DNA from: Vitis vinifera
Lineage: Eukaryota > Streptophyta > Magnoliopsida > Vitales > Vitaceae
Length of the DNA stretch: 64,000 nucleotides
Assembly: GCF_030704535.1 (NCBI RefSeq)
Contig: NC_081810.1
Span: 744,501-808,500 of the forward strand
Reading direction: 5' to 3'
The position numbers were made by a program, and so were the translations under genes. The notes beneath the pieces were generated by a model, which ran no database searches, was not told the origin of the DNA, and saw only the letters and a program-made list of their open reading frames with translations. Below, in pieces: positions 35,790-49,004 of the stretch. Positions within the stretch are counted from its first letter, which is position 1; each line of letters begins with the position of its first letter.

Positions 35790-36423
35790 TCACATCTTTA
35801 TATGATTTTGCACTATGTATTGGCCTTGATGGACTATTGGGTGATTGTTGCTCTCCTTAACCTGTAAAAAATGCATGCATTCCTTAAGATTATACATGGA
35901 AAAAAACAAAATCCATAACAAGGGAATGACGATTCTTACTATTTTCCATCCAACATGAGCACTGCACTTAGAACAGTACATGCTGGCCATATCTGTTTGA
36001 GTTGTATGACCTCCATCTCTAACCTCAACAGATTTAACACTAGTTGGAGCTTGATCAATTGCCTTTCTTCCTTCAAAGTTCACATTCATCAAGCCACTGC
36101 CATATGCCATATGATATATATGTTTTATGGACCCGGCCAATTGTAAACAAACATGCAATATTATTTTCAAAACAAAGACACATGCAATATTCAAATTCAA
36201 AATCTTACGCGTTATCACGAAAGAGGAACCAACACTTCTCCCCACTCCGATGTGAAGCAAGTTCCTGCAAGAATAATATCAATGTAATATGTATGTTAAT
36301 ACATTAGCTAAAATTATGCACACACGATAGAGATATAAATACCTTAATCAAACCATTGAAAGGAGCAAAGCGAGTTTTGCAATGCAAACAACAGAACCAT
36401 GCGTCTAATGTGGATGTAGACAT
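35790..36423 (-). CDS. Yippee-like zinc-binding protein
   Basis: Four exons with GT-AG borders and consistent phase: 36423-36343, 36264-36209, 36096-35940, 35861-35790, giving 121 aa, close to the usual 105-135 aa of yippee proteins. Zinc ligands are C-x2-C near residue 13 (CLHC) and C-x2-C in MYCSKCSAHVGWK; the latter carries the family GWK motif. LFRDNAGLMNVNFE corresponds to the LFN/NV core and GQYIVQNHIKM to the carboxy-terminal strand. The yippee (Mis18/cereblon-like) fold binds zinc; plant roles are poorly defined. The spacing between the two Cys pairs is a little longer than in the best-conserved members, so this is a divergent paralogue. Relics at 595-817 and a duplicated upstream segment near 60-210 indicate a local tandem family. 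Confidence 0.75.
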
Positions 36424-38480
36424 GATGATTTTGAACAAAATGACTAATTAAAGAGAATCAAAATGATGACTTCGCTGAGAAAGAAACAAAGAAAGATCAA
36501 GACTTCTGTGAAACAAACACTACCCCTTAATAAATATTATGACTCGAGAGAAGAAAAATGCAATTGAGAGAATTGAGAGATCAATTTTTTTTTTTATTGA
36601 GAATAATTTGTCATGTCTTTCTCACTACCCTCTCCCTATTTTATATAGAGTACTAAATAGAAATAAAAACTAAATAAAATAAAAACTAATCCTAAGAATC
36701 CGTTATTCTCATAAACTAAATAGAAATTGATTAGGAATATAAATAAAATAAAATATAAAATAATCCTAAGGATCTTTTATTTCTTAAACTAAATAGAAAC
36801 TAATTAGGAATAAAAACCAAAGATTAAGGGACCTAAGTATCTTTTAGTTGTAACACTTGATTAATGAAGAAGAAGTCTAACAATAAAACGTTTCTATAGT
36901 CTGGTAACTAATAGTTTTTTTGTACTTTTTTTTTAATTTATTTTTGTCATTGGTTGGAATTCAATTAATCAAATATGATGTATATCTTGTTAATTTTTAA
37001 ATTTTTAACGAAAATTTGTGCTTATCTTATATATATATATATTTTTTGTTTTCAATTTCATTGAATTGCATTAATCTTAATTTTCATCCTAAAGTGGGCC
37101 ATTGAATTGGTAAAGAAAGTGGTAATTATACTTGTTATTTATTTATTGAATTCGGATTCATTATAATATTTGGAAAGAATAAAAATAATTTGAGTTATTA
37201 TTTATATTTATGATAATTTTTTTAAAGAGTAGCTTGTACTTTGGAGAAAAAAATTATATGAACTACTAATTTGAAATAATAAAAGCGTTTGTATAGAAAA
37301 AGATGTACTTTAAAAAAAATGTATTTATCTAATTTTTATATAAAAAAAAGAGAGTAAATTATCATTAATTTTTTAAAGAGGATATTTATCTAATTCAAGT
37401 TTTTTTATGAAGATATTTAAATTATTTTAGTTACATTATGATAATTTTTATAAAATGTATATTATCATTGGAGAAAACAAACACCATTTGAATTAATTAC
37501 ATCTAGATATTTGAATTAATGGATATGAATGGGTAACTAAAAAAATCATATAAAGGGGATGAATGGATATGAATGAGTATATAGGAGAAAAGTCATTTTA
37601 GGGAATGAAAGGATGTGAAAAAAGACAATTTTTTAATAAGAGATTTTTTTAAATGTTTGATTTTCTTTAATATTTTTTAAAATATAATATAAAAAAAAAA
37701 CAAAAAAACATTTTTCTTAATCTCCCCTCTTTTATTGCTACCTTTGGGACCAAACATGCCTTTGACATTTTTTTAATTGTTATTTAATACTTTCTTAAAA
37801 GCACATATAGCAAAAAGAACAAAATTAACATTGAAAATATTTAATTAAACATTGAATAACTTATTGCATAATATAAACATATTTAAAATATATAGAAATT
37901 AGGTAAGAAAAAAAAAGTTATTGAATGGATTTTTGTTATGTAAAATATCATAAGAAAAATAATTTTTATAAACATTTTCTAAATAAAACCTTAAGCTCTG
38001 TTTGTTAATCATTTTTAAAAATAATTGTTTGTTATCTAAAATATATATATATATATTTGATGACTTAAAAACAAAAAAATTTGATTTTTTTTTAATTATT
38101 TTTAGTTATTCTCACTTACTTTTAAAGTTATTTAAAAAAAAATATATATAAATATAAATATAAATAACACACTACATATAAAAATTATTTTAAAAATATA
38201 AAAAATAAATTAAAAACATTTCAAATTTTCATATGAGCATTTGTTTTATAAAAACACTGTATGACAATTTTAAAAAATTAACTTGTTTTAATGTTTGAAT
38301 TTTGTTAGAATACAACTTTTGATCTCGTCAAAAGAAGAGAATAAACATTTGTTTGTAAGAGGTATTAACTAATGTAAAAAGACATAAAGGTTTAATTAAT
38401 TTTAGTTATATTTGATATTTTTTATAATATAAAAAATTATTTTCACTAACCCTTGTTTTTCTTTTCTCACTGCACATATC
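36424..38480. other. AT-rich spacer upstream of yippee-like gene
   Basis: Contains the yippee-upstream segment shared with the left edge (about 37,060-37,210) and a stretch at 36,570-36,870 with repeated aaactaaatagaaa / gattaggaat motifs. The latter resembles retrotransposon long-terminal-repeat sequence but is not assigned. Otherwise A/T runs. Confidence 0.45.
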
Positions 38481-38489
38481 TTAAAACAA

Positions 38490-39000
38490 ATATCTGGAGA
38501 AAGAATTAAACACGCCACAGCCAGCTCCTCGTCCTCTTCCTTCTTCTTCTTCTTATTCTTTCCACTGCCACGCACCTCCTCTCGGATTCGGCGCCATAAG
38601 CCGTAGTCGGCACCAATACCGATATCTTCACCTCATCGCGACACCTCCACTACCAGTCGCTCTCTCCGTCACTGCCAAACACATTGTCTCATCTCCACGC
38701 GGCACCACAGCTGGCGACAGCCACCAGACCCACGCCGCCACCTCCACCTCTCCTTGCTGTTTCTGAAATCGGCAGCGTCTTCATTCCCCACGAGCAAGGC
38801 AGTCGCGCCACGGATCATACTTCCACGCCACACCGACGACAGTCGCTTCATCGCCACTGCCTCTTCCTCCTCCCGTGGTCCAACATGCGTCGCTTCTCCG
38901 CACCATCTCCTCCATGACCACTCCTCACCTTCATCCGATCATCCATCCATGACCGCTACTAGTAGCGTATCCTACAACCTCATCGTCGACAGTCCATGCT
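38490..39000. other. GC-rich island of unknown origin
   Basis: A block of about 500 bp, far richer in C and G than its surroundings, with CTT/CTC repeats and many CCACC/CGCC motifs. Several frames are open for 60-80 codons and give Pro/Ser/His-rich peptides of low complexity. No family is recognised. It may be the 5' part of an old gene or of the neighbouring retroelement relic. Confidence 0.4.
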
Positions 39001-39649
39001 AGTTATGCCACCACTATTCTGTTCATATTATTATTCTTCGAGAAAATGTGTAAGATGTTTTTGATCGTTACACAGCACGTGTTCGGATTGTGCTTAGATC
39101 CATTATTTTGGGCTTGGGCCTTTATCTCTTTTATTATTTTCATTATTTTGATTGCTTTAAGCTGACTATCACTGCAACTTGGGCTTCATTTCTTTGGGCT
39201 TGCTTTGGACAATGATGCCTTTGGGCTTTTGTTTGGAGCTTGAATGATCCAAGGATTAAATCTGGATGAAGGCCAATAAAGGAGCCGTCCTTAGGGTTCT
39301 AGTGGGGACGCCGGGACGGCTCTCACTCACTCCTCTCTAATTTTCCCTTGCTCCTTTTTTTAGGATCACTGTATATATATTTTCTTTTCTTTTCTCCGAG
39401 GCACTGTAAGTAATTTATAATTTTGAAGGGAAGGAGGAGTGTTTGTTGGGAAGCTGTTTCTTTGAGAGAGAAACTGAAGCATTGAAGCATTGGAGAGCTA
39501 AAACTCGAGAACCGGATTTACAGATATTAGACTCCCCTTCTGGTCATTTGGTATTCTTTCTAACCCTTTGCCTTTTATTTTAATTTTATTAAAAATTTAT
39601 TTATATTTTCTGTCATCAAATTTGAAAATATGAACTTTTGATGAATTTG

Positions 39650-40560
39650 AAAATTTGATTAATAATAACCTTTTGATGAAGAATGCTTTCCATTCTCCAC
39701 CAACTTTGCTTCCGCTCCTTCTCGTGCCCGAATCGACTAATTTTCAAACCAATTTTCCTCAGGCTTTTAGCTTATTCCTCAAGAATCAATCTCAGCTTCA
39801 CAACTTAGGTGTTGGTAACATCAAATGGTTCAACAAACAGTCCATCAAGCCTTGAAATTGGTAGCTCTTCTCATAATCCCTGTTTACATTCTTTGCAGCA
39901 TCATTGTTCTTCTAGTGTTTCACATACCACTCAATCTAGTTTGCCTCCTTTAGTCAGTCAATCAGAGCCACAAAATCTTCCCTTCGAACCACAAAATTTT
40001 ACATTACTGTAACCTGATTATTCATTTCAGTCAACTTCTTCTTCGCCTATAGAACCACTTTCTAAATATTTACTTGCTTCTAAATTTGTTGTTTCAACTC
40101 ATGTCATGCATACTCATTCAAAATTTGGTATTTTCAAAGCAAAAGCTTATCCTGCCACCATTTCTGTGTGTAAATCAAATTCAATGGAGCCATCATTTAT
40201 AAATCAGGCTTTACTTGATTCTAAGTATAAAGAAGCAATGGTCGAGAAATGCAAAGCTCTTATGAATAGTAACTTATGGTCTTTGGTGCCATATCAAGGG
40301 GGTATGCATGTAGTAGGCAACCAATGAGTTTTTAGAATGAAGTATAAACCTTATGGGACTATTCAGAGGTGCAAGGCACATTTGGATGCTAAGGGTTTTC
40401 TACTAACACAAATTGATGTGAAAATGCTTTTTTAGTACTCTCCAAAAATCAAATTCATTAATTTTATATAGCTTGCTTGTAGAATAGGAAGATGCTCTAA
40501 TTGAGAATTCAGGGAAGAGATGTATCGAAGCTCATTTCTTACTAATGATGTAAGGATACG
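39650..40560 (+). mobile_element. Ty1/Copia retrotransposon relic
   Basis: A short stretch resembles the start of the Copia reverse transcriptase region (about 40,090-40,440: EPSFINQALLDSKYKEAM and NLWSLVPYQGGMHVVGN motifs) and, upstream, a Ser/Pro/Asn-rich linker like that before it in Copia polyproteins. It is broken in several places and reduced to a small part of an element. No LTR pair was recognised, so it looks old. Confidence 0.7.
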
Positions 40561-41954
40561 AGCACTCTCTCCTTTCTCTGTTTAGCCATGATAGACTCCT
40601 TTATGCATATCGTTTTGAAACACCAAAAAGGAATAGAGGCTTATTTGAGATTTGTCCTAACTACCAACCACCTTGAATTAAACCCTACCATTGAGCTTAT
40701 AGAGTATAAGAAATAAATTTTCATTTTGGTAGTTATAGTAGAATTGAGGTTGAGGAAAGTTCAAGACTGCCTCCCTCCTCATTGAATCATCTGACCATTG
40801 CTTCTATAGTAGGATAGGAGTAGGAGTGAGTGCTTCAGGTGGATAAGCTTCAATGCTCTCAACTTGGTTTGGATCGTTTGAACTTTGAACATGTTTGGAT
40901 CTTTTTCAAGGAATCTCATGGCCCCTTTCTTCAATTTCTCACCCTGAATTATGTGATAGCAAATAAAAAATAAAAAAATTTTAGTGATGCTATAAAAACA
41001 GAGAGCCAAGAAGAAATTGCACTCTAAACGACATGGTTTTTATTTTCTCTGTTTCTTCTCTTCCCACGTCCTAGTCGAAATGCTGTTTTTTTTTTTAATT
41101 TTTTTAATTTTTTTTTATAACATCATTTTGACCTCTTCCCCTCTAGTTGAAACAATGTCATTCCATTGTCGGATAAGGGAAATAGAATTGGATTCCCATC
41201 CCTCCTGGCACTTGAAAATTTTGAAACCCTAAGCCAATTGGGGTGAGTTTCTTATTTTCTGAATCCACTATATCATTATTTTCTCTCAGTCCCTTAGTGT
41301 CCAAACAAAGCTCAACAAATGTTTTCCTAAAAATTGATGCTTTTGGTGTGTCCTGCTGCCTTCAAAGCAGAAGGAACACTTCCAAAATAGCCACCAATAA
41401 CATCCATTCAGCTACAAGGCCATAATTTGCTCGATTTCTTTGAAGGCGCACAGCTATTTGATGCTTGACCCTTTTGATTTGAACTTTTTTGGGGGTTAGA
41501 TTTTGATGTGTTTATTTATTTGTTTATTTTTTATTCTGTTGGAAGTTCGTCAGTGAGACTGTGATCTCTTCAAAGTTTGGTAGGGTTTCTATGATTAAGA
41601 ATTGAGATTAGGCTTTTTCTCAGGATTTTTTTTTTCTTTGGTGGTTTGTTAAATTTCTGAGATTGGGTTTGGATTCTCCATTAAACCAAAATTACTCATA
41701 AATTGTAGGGTATGGCTTCGACCAACTGAATTTGGGTAAAATTAATTAGGTTAAGCAACAAAGGCTAAGGTGGAATGAATTACTGTAAACCATGGATTTT
41801 TGTAATCCTTTGTTTCTTCAAACTTTGACCTCCCTTGTTTTCTCAGAAATCGCTCTCAGAAGTCTAAAAGTTTCATAAAGAAAAACGGTGAATGGAAGCA
41901 TTTTGCTGAGATATGGTGTTGCAGACTAGTGGAAGGAATTAAAGGAGACTGGAA
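40561..41954. other. Spacer upstream of peptidyl-tRNA hydrolase gene
   Basis: No gene is recognised. The last few hundred bases (about 41,220-41,954) have the mixed T-rich character of a plant 5' region and leader for the following gene. Confidence 0.4.
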
Positions 41955-44900
41955 ATGCTGAACAGGTTTTCTAGACGGTTGTTCTGCACTGCCTCTCCTC
42001 GACCGTGGCTTTTCGTGGGCTTGGGCAACCCTGGGGATAAATACAAAGGAACAAGACACAATGTCAGATACAATTTATATATCTGTGAAAATTCTCAAAT
42101 CAATGTGTTAGTAATAGTTAACTTTAAAATCAACTTTTGTCTTGCTCAATGTAGGTGGGGTTTGAGATGATCAATGCCTTTGCTGAATCACAAGGGATTC
42201 CAATGGACACAGTTCATTGCAAAGCAATCTTTGGACAAGGTCTGTCAGCTTCATTCCACTCATGCTCTTCATAAATATTCCAGTACATAATTGCATTTAT
42301 CATTAAATTTTGTTTATTTATGTCTCAGGTTTTGTTGATGCTGTTCCTGTTTTCCTCGCAAAGCCTCAGACTTACATGAATTTGAGTGGTGAATCAGTAA
42401 GTTACCGAAACATTTCCTCATAATCTCTGGAGTTTTGATCTCTAAAGTTTTAATTACTTTCCTCCCAGGAAAGTTTCTGCTATTGTCAATGGTTATTTTA
42501 TCTGGCTGTATGATTCAATTTGACTACCATTCAACTGTTTTGAAATGACGAGAAATATATTCACATAACTGGGACTTGTTATTCCATTATCTTAGTATCC
42601 CACTATCAGCAACAAGGGCAAGGTACATAATTGCAAATTAGATACCTTTTAAGGTTTATTTTTTGATCACTAAAATAAAGAGCTTCATAATACTTTTATG
42701 TTTCTGATAGGTAAAATAGAGATCACTCTGATAGTTTTAGTGCACTGAGAAAATATACATGGTATAAACTGAGGGTGTGGGTAAATGCTTAGGAAGATGG
42801 AAGAGATGGGTGGTGGCATAGTTTCACTGCACTTAAACTTGTTTCATGTATGTTATTGTAGTTTTCTTTTATTCACAGAGATTGAAACTCTTTGTAAACC
42901 ATTACTTTTCTATCCATTTCATTATGCTTGATAATAACATGCTATATTTTATGGTTTAAATTGTTTAGTCACATGATTTGAAGTATTGGCTGATTCTATG
43001 ACATTTATGGCAGGATTGATGGATCTTTAGGTAATAAAAATCTAGATTTAGATGAACTGTCTCAAACATATGATGATACTTTGACAGTTCACAATTTGTA
43101 TCACTAGTACTATCGGCTGATACATAATCGAAACATTGCATGATGAAACAATACTTGGTGTTAGTTTGACTTGTTATTTTCAAAAAATTAATTGATTCTC
43201 CTACCTATGAAATTAAATAAAATTGATAACAACAGAAGTATAAGACCTCACATAGAGATGGATGTGATGCAACACCTTTTATTTGTTTTCAGTTAACTGT
43301 AGAATTGGCCACTAGCTGCTCTACAACATCTATTTCTTTGATTATATTTCTTATTTATAGAGGAACATCTATAAGTCATCCGAAACTTTATGTTGTTTGA
43401 TTTTAATGCTAAGTTTTGAAGATTGTAATGCAGATAAATTTTATAGAAAATTTAGTGTCCTTATTAGGATATTAGTTTATTATTCAACAAATTTCTATGA
43501 CATGATGCTATAATTTTGTTATTCTTCATCTAACTCCAGGCTGGCCCACTTGCAGCTTATTATAAGCTACCTCTTAATCGTGTGGTTGTGGTAATTTCTC
43601 AATTGACTAATAGTGTTTCCTTTCTGTTTTCTTTTTAATTGCTTCTATTATTATTTAACTTAAATTTTGTGGATGTAGTTTCATGATGACATGAGCTTGC
43701 CATGTGGGGTGCTCCGTCTTCACCACAAAGGAGGCCATGGAAACCACAATGGGTATGAAGAAAGATGCTTTGCATACTTAATTATAGAACTACTGAAACG
43801 ACGATACTTTATCGAGTTTTTATTTTCCTATTACATGCAAAAAAAAAATTATTGTGACGAAGAGGCACTTGATGTGCATGTTCTTGTGTGCTTTCTGTTC
43901 TGGAAATGCATGCTTGAGTTCGCTTGTATGCCATCAAGTGGATGATTTAAGGTTCAGCTTAGGGTTTAGAAATGGATTTGAAATTGGGATGCTTTTCAGT
44001 TGTTTGGTTGTTTCAAGTTTCAACCCTAAATCTTGGCATGTAGGCCTGGTTCCCAATCTCATTTTTTCAAGTTGCTTAGTATCTCAAATGCTCGAATCCT
44101 GGTTTCAACTATGATTGAAATGGTATCCTCATGGGTGGAAACTGAATTTCTTCCCTTTTCTCTATAAATATTAGAACTCAATTTTCATTTCTCATTTATT
44201 TTACATAGATAAAATTTATCTTTACTGTATCTGTGTGGGTAACTATTAGAACATGGAGGAATGTCATCAAGCTAGATGGATTTTACTTTTCCATGAATTA
44301 GCATCTGAAATGGTTGCATCACCAGGCTTATCAATTAATATGGGTCAGTATGGTTATCATCAAGTACAGTGAGCATATTGGGTAAACTATTAGAATGTGT
44401 AGGATTCTGATCAAAGTAGACGGATTTTACTTTTACATGAATTAGTGTTAGAAATGGTTGCCTCATCAGTTTTATCAATTAATATGGGTAAACTAACTCA
44501 CTATGATCAGCTTAAATTTTCACATCCAAAGGTCATCAAGAACGATTATCATGTTAGGCTGGGCCTTGTGCTTTTTTATGAAACTTCTTGTGGAACTCTG
44601 AATTTTTCTGTTTTATGGTGCATTGATGTTTGATGGAATAAGATAGCTCATAAGCCCTTTGATTTGTGACTTACGGACTCAACTTATATCAGGATGATCT
44701 CAAGTGCTCAACTATTTGACATGCTACATCCAAATGTAGTCTGTTTCTCCGCTGAGCTTTGTTTTGAAAAGGGTGAAATACAAAAGATCTTTGGAGTCCA
44801 ATCTTATTCTTTAAGCCAGATTTGGTACAGGATTTGAGGAATAGAATGTGGGCTTGTGTTGTAGGCTGTTAATGGATGAAACATGTTCCTATGATACTTG

Positions 44901-46217
44901 TATAGGTGCTTAAATTTACCTTGTTTATGGAAGTTAATGTTCATAAAAATGGTCTTAAAGCATGGCTCCTATTTGTTTGCATTTGTAGGAGTGAGTTTAA
45001 AAAGACTTGCAGACGCATATAGGAACATGTATGTTTATAAAAAACAAGAAATGAGATGATAGAAGGGGAAGAAGCATGCAAGGAGGTAGAAGACTGCATT
45101 AAAGAAAATAAAACTAGTGCCAAAATCCACCAATCCTTGTCCCATCTTTGTGCAAGGACGTTGACAAAGTCTTGGGGTCCTGTATGTTGATCTAAAAACT
45201 GAATGGATTGGAACACTAGTCTCAATGCCCAAATGTTTTATGAAAGACATCTTTTAATAATGTCTAATGTGATGAAAAATGCTAATGTACACAAGCCTTA
45301 ACTCATTTTCCTAATTTGGAAACCGGGTGACCAAACAATATTTAGTACCTTAGGTTCACTGGGGGTATTCAAAGGGCACCAATAGGCAAAGAGGAGATTG
45401 AAAACAATTCCACTTGACTCTCAGATACAAAGCTATCTTAGAGGAAATAAATGGATCCAACAGGTTCACACTTCCAAATTGACACTTCATTTTCTTCTTG
45501 AATTTGCATAGAAATCCTTAAACTTTTGTATGTAATAAAACGAATTAAGAATATTTATTAACTTTGTGTTTGTCTATGAAGAGAGTTGGGTTATGTTGAG
45601 AACAGGGGTTGTCTTGTGTGATTTTGCATCTGATTTTACTCATTTTGCTGTAACAGGTTGAAGAGCGTGATTTATCATTTTCGAGGGAACAGAGAATTTC
45701 CTCGGCTAAGAATTGGTTGGTCTGAAATCCCAAATCCATACGCAATGTTCTTCCACTCCTTCAAATAAACTTTTTCCATTTACTAAATATCAACATCCTC
45801 TCATTAGGTATTGGAAAGCCTCCTGGTCAAATGGATCCCAAAGCATTCTTGCTCCAGAAGTTCAGTGCAACAGCTCGAGAACGAGTAAGTTTATCATGAC
45901 TTTTAATCAAACAAAAAAAAGGGAAAAGGAAAAAACCTATATTCCAACATGAATCCCATCTTGTTATCCAATTCTACTATGATTTTGCATGGTTGTATGC
46001 TCTTTGTTGTGCTTTTTCGAGGGCAGCTTCTTTCTTTTTTCCTCGTTTCGTAAAAACTATAACAGTATTCCTTGTGTTTCTTAAGATTGATGCTGCTTTA
46101 CAAGAAGGGGTTGGTGTACTGAAGCTCCTTTCATCAAAGGGATTGACAGAGAGTGCAAGATGCTTCAACACAGAGCAAAAGTACAAGCATATAAGAGTGC
46201 AGAACATGCAGACATAA
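41955..46217 (+). CDS. Peptidyl-tRNA hydrolase, organellar type
   Basis: Eight exons: 41955-42062, 42155-42239, 42329-42396, 43540-43590, 43679-43752, 45657-45715, 45808-45884, 46086-46217. Phases match and give 217 aa. The enzyme (bacterial Pth type) cleaves peptidyl-tRNA released from stalled ribosomes. Motifs: [16 protein letters not shown] with catalytic His-35, the Asn of TYMNLSG, the Asp of HDDMSLPCG and the Asn of GGHGNHNG, all present. The first 14 residues ([14 protein letters not shown]) are basic and hydroxylated with no acids, as in a mitochondrial presequence, so a mitochondrial location is likely. The ATG at 41,955 gives this presequence. Intron 5 is long (1.9 kb) and holds a diverged internal duplication. 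Confidence 0.92.
44241..44490. repeat. Diverged ~144-bp direct duplication in PTH intron 5
   Basis: The segment from 44,241 (aactattagaacatgga) recurs from 44,385 (aactattagaatgtgta). Both are followed by ggattttacttttncatgaattag and atcaattaatatggg. The copies have diverged considerably. Non-coding. Confidence 0.7.
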
Positions 46218-47809
46218 CATCTTCAAGCTTTCTTTTCTGTAAATTTATCCACAAAGCATGTGATTTTTTTTTCTTTTTTCGTAAATGAGTGTTTGGATTC
46301 TTTATATTTCATGTCAAGAATGAAAATATTCATGATATTTTCGATATTTCCATCAAAATACACCTAATTTAGGGTTAGGAATATTGAAAGAGGGGCTAAT
46401 ATTTGACTACCCTCCTTTTCTAATTTTATATGGAATTTTGAATATGATACAAAATGAAACCCAAACAATTTCTTATTTATGGTATGTTGCAGGAAGAAAT
46501 TCAAATATTTGATCATGCTGAATCAATGCAAATTCTTGCAAAACAATTAATTATTTTTATTTTTATTTTTTGTCTTCAAAAAATTTAAGTTAGGCAAGCC
46601 ACCGGGCCCACCTCCATTGCCAAATTGGACCTGCTGGTGAATATGAGACAGCAGTCACTATTTCGAGGGATGATGCACAAAGAATTGGTAACTTTTTGAC
46701 TACTTGCTTGTGTCGTCTTCCTATTTCAAATGATAATTATCACTAGAATCATATGACAAATACTTAGGTCTCATTAAGTTTGGTTAAGGAAACCTCAAAT
46801 TGCATAGTAGATAAATATTTTTAATTTTATAAAAAATATTATATAATTAAAAGAACGAATATATATTTTTCCATATTATGTTTTCTTTTCATACATAAAA
46901 TAGAAATTTCAAGGTGCCAAAGAAAAAGTATATTTTCCCACAATTCTGGTGATGTTGTGGAGAAGTGGGCCCGCCCAAATAAATTTTGTAACCACAGTCT
47001 AAATATGGGTCCGGCCCATAAAATCCAGAAACGAGGGATAAAAACCATAAAACTAAAACGTGGGTTTTTATCCAGTGTGTGGAGTTACAGCAGCCCCCCA
47101 CTGCACAATCCTATCTAGACATGTGCTCTTGTGGGTCCCACTCAGCACTACCCATGATTGAGCTCCCTTCACACGCCCACGCTCAACTCCAGACCGTGTC
47201 CCCACTCTCCATTTTTCACACACAACATTATTCTAACATTTTTGGGTAATTATTATTTATTTAAAAAATATATTTCAAAATCCAATTTTAACCCGTTCAA
47301 AACAAATCATTCAAACAACAATTTCAAAATTAAAATTAAAAGATAAATTATTTTGGAATTTTAATTACTGTAATAAATTATTTCATATTAAATGAAAATT
47401 TAAAATATCAATATTATTTTTCAAAAATAATTATTTTATTTTAAATATAAAAAAAAATTCTACAAAAAAAATCATGGTCTTGAGATTTAAATTAATTATT
47501 AGTAAAAAAAATGATAAAAATAAATAAATAAAAATTAGAAAATCTCTTAAGGTGCAGTTTGTCAGAGGATATAGTGCAGTGTCAGTGACTGTAAATTTTC
47601 CGGGAAAAGAAAAGAAATTTTCCGCGCGTTATTTCTCGCTGTCCAAGCGAGCGTGAGGATAGGTATCCTTTGTACACACTACCAACAACAACAACGTACA
47701 GCGGAGAGAGGCAGGGAGAGGTGAATCCAATATCAGCTCTATCAGTGAGAGAAAAAAGAAAAAAAAAAAGAGAGGAAAAGAGAAGACGAGAGAGAAAGAA
47801 GAAAGAAAG
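46218..47809. other. Spacer and MYB promoter region
   Basis: AT-rich sequence without a recognised gene. A purine-rich GAGAGA/GAAAGAAAG stretch at about 47,740-47,809 immediately precedes the MYB start codon and probably lies in its 5' UTR. Confidence 0.5.
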
Positions 47810-49004
47810 ATGAGGAATGCATCTTCAGCATCAGCTCCACCTTCATCTTCTTCAAAAACACCATGCTGCATCAAGGTTGGATTGAAGAGGGGGCCATGGA
47901 CGCCGGAGGAAGACGAGGTTCTGGCCAATTACATCAAGAAAGAAGGAGAAGGCCGGTGGCGCACCCTCCCGAAGCGCGCCGGTCTCCTCCGCTGCGGCAA
48001 GAGCTGTCGCCTCCGCTGGATGAACTACCTCCGCCCTTCCGTCAAGCGCGGCCAGATCGCCCCCGATGAAGAGGATCTCATTCTCCGCCTCCACCGACTT
48101 CTCGGCAACAGGTTAGGGTTTGTGTATTGGCTGCAGAGCTGCAATCTCCACAGTGATTTGTTTGAATTTAAATGCAGTTTGGATTTCAACTGGGGTTCGG
48201 GCTTTAGGGTTTTGCTTATATACTCATATATTCTTTCATTTTTCTGTTCTAGGGTTTGAATGTATGCAGTTTGGATTTGGGTTTTGGTTTTGGTTTTTGA
48301 CGTACGGTTTGAGCAGGAATATGCAGTTTGGATGCTAACTAGGGTTTTTTCGGATATGGGGTTTCAGGTGGGCTTTGATTGCCGGAAGAATTCCGGGCCG
48401 GACGGATAATGAGATAAAAAACTACTGGAACACACACCTGAGCAAGAAGCTGATCAGCCAGGGAATAGATCCGAGAACCCATAAGCCATTGAACCCTAAT
48501 TCATCTGTTGATGTGAAAGCTTCTTCTTCAAAGGCAAAAGCTGTTATGAACCCTAACCCTAACCCCAACCCTAATCCTTCTCCTTCAGAAAAAGCAGCAG
48601 CCAACAAGGAAGCTGGGAACTTCAAGAGTGACAATCAGTATCAGATTGGGGCAGCTGGCAATGATGGCAGTGCCAATATCCAGAATTCGGATGGTTCCGG
48701 GACCGGATTGAGGAGCAGCAACAACGAAGAAGACGATGACCTTAACTGTGGCACCGATGATGTCTTCTCTTCATTTTTGAACTCATTGATCAATGAGGAT
48801 TTGTTTCCTGGACAACACCATCTCCAACAACAGCACCATGGTGGTCTCATTGCACCGGGCTCCGATGCTTTGATCTCTACTTCTTCAGTCCAGTCGTTCG
48901 GGTTCGGTACCAGCTGGGAGGCTGCAGCCATGACTTCCACGTCTGCTTTTAGCCAAATCGATCACTCCAAGAGGTTTAACGATCAACCTGATAAGCGGTT
49001 CTGA
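47810..49004 (+). CDS. MYB5b: R2R3-MYB transcription factor, MYB5-like
   Basis: Two exons, 47810-48111 and 48368-49004, give 312 aa. The R2 repeat covers about residues 26-76 (W30, W50, W70) and R3 about 79-127, with the single intron splitting R3 at the GNR-W junction. R3 contains the bHLH-binding signature DLxxRxxxLxxxxxxLxxxR. The start [16 protein letters not shown] and the sequence [13 protein letters not shown] resemble grape MYB5b as I remember it; MYB5 proteins activate flavonoid/proanthocyanidin genes together with bHLH and WD40 partners in the nucleus. The carboxy end is acidic ([17 protein letters not shown]) and Ser/Gly/Gln-rich, as in an activation region. After R3 comes an NP-repeat encoded by telomere-like DNA. 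The symbol is a recognition from memory; MYB5a is the alternative. Confidence 0.88.
48546..48578 (+). repeat. Telomere-like CCCTAA-type run inside the MYB coding exon
   Basis: About five hexamers of the type AACCCT/AACCCC/AACCCT/AATCCT encode a run of alternating Asn-Pro near residue 160. The in-frame 6-bp period expands without frameshift. Confidence 0.85.

Noticed and set aside
38684-38917. Short open frames in the GC-rich island
   Set aside because: Several frames are open together because of base composition; low-complexity peptides with no family signature.
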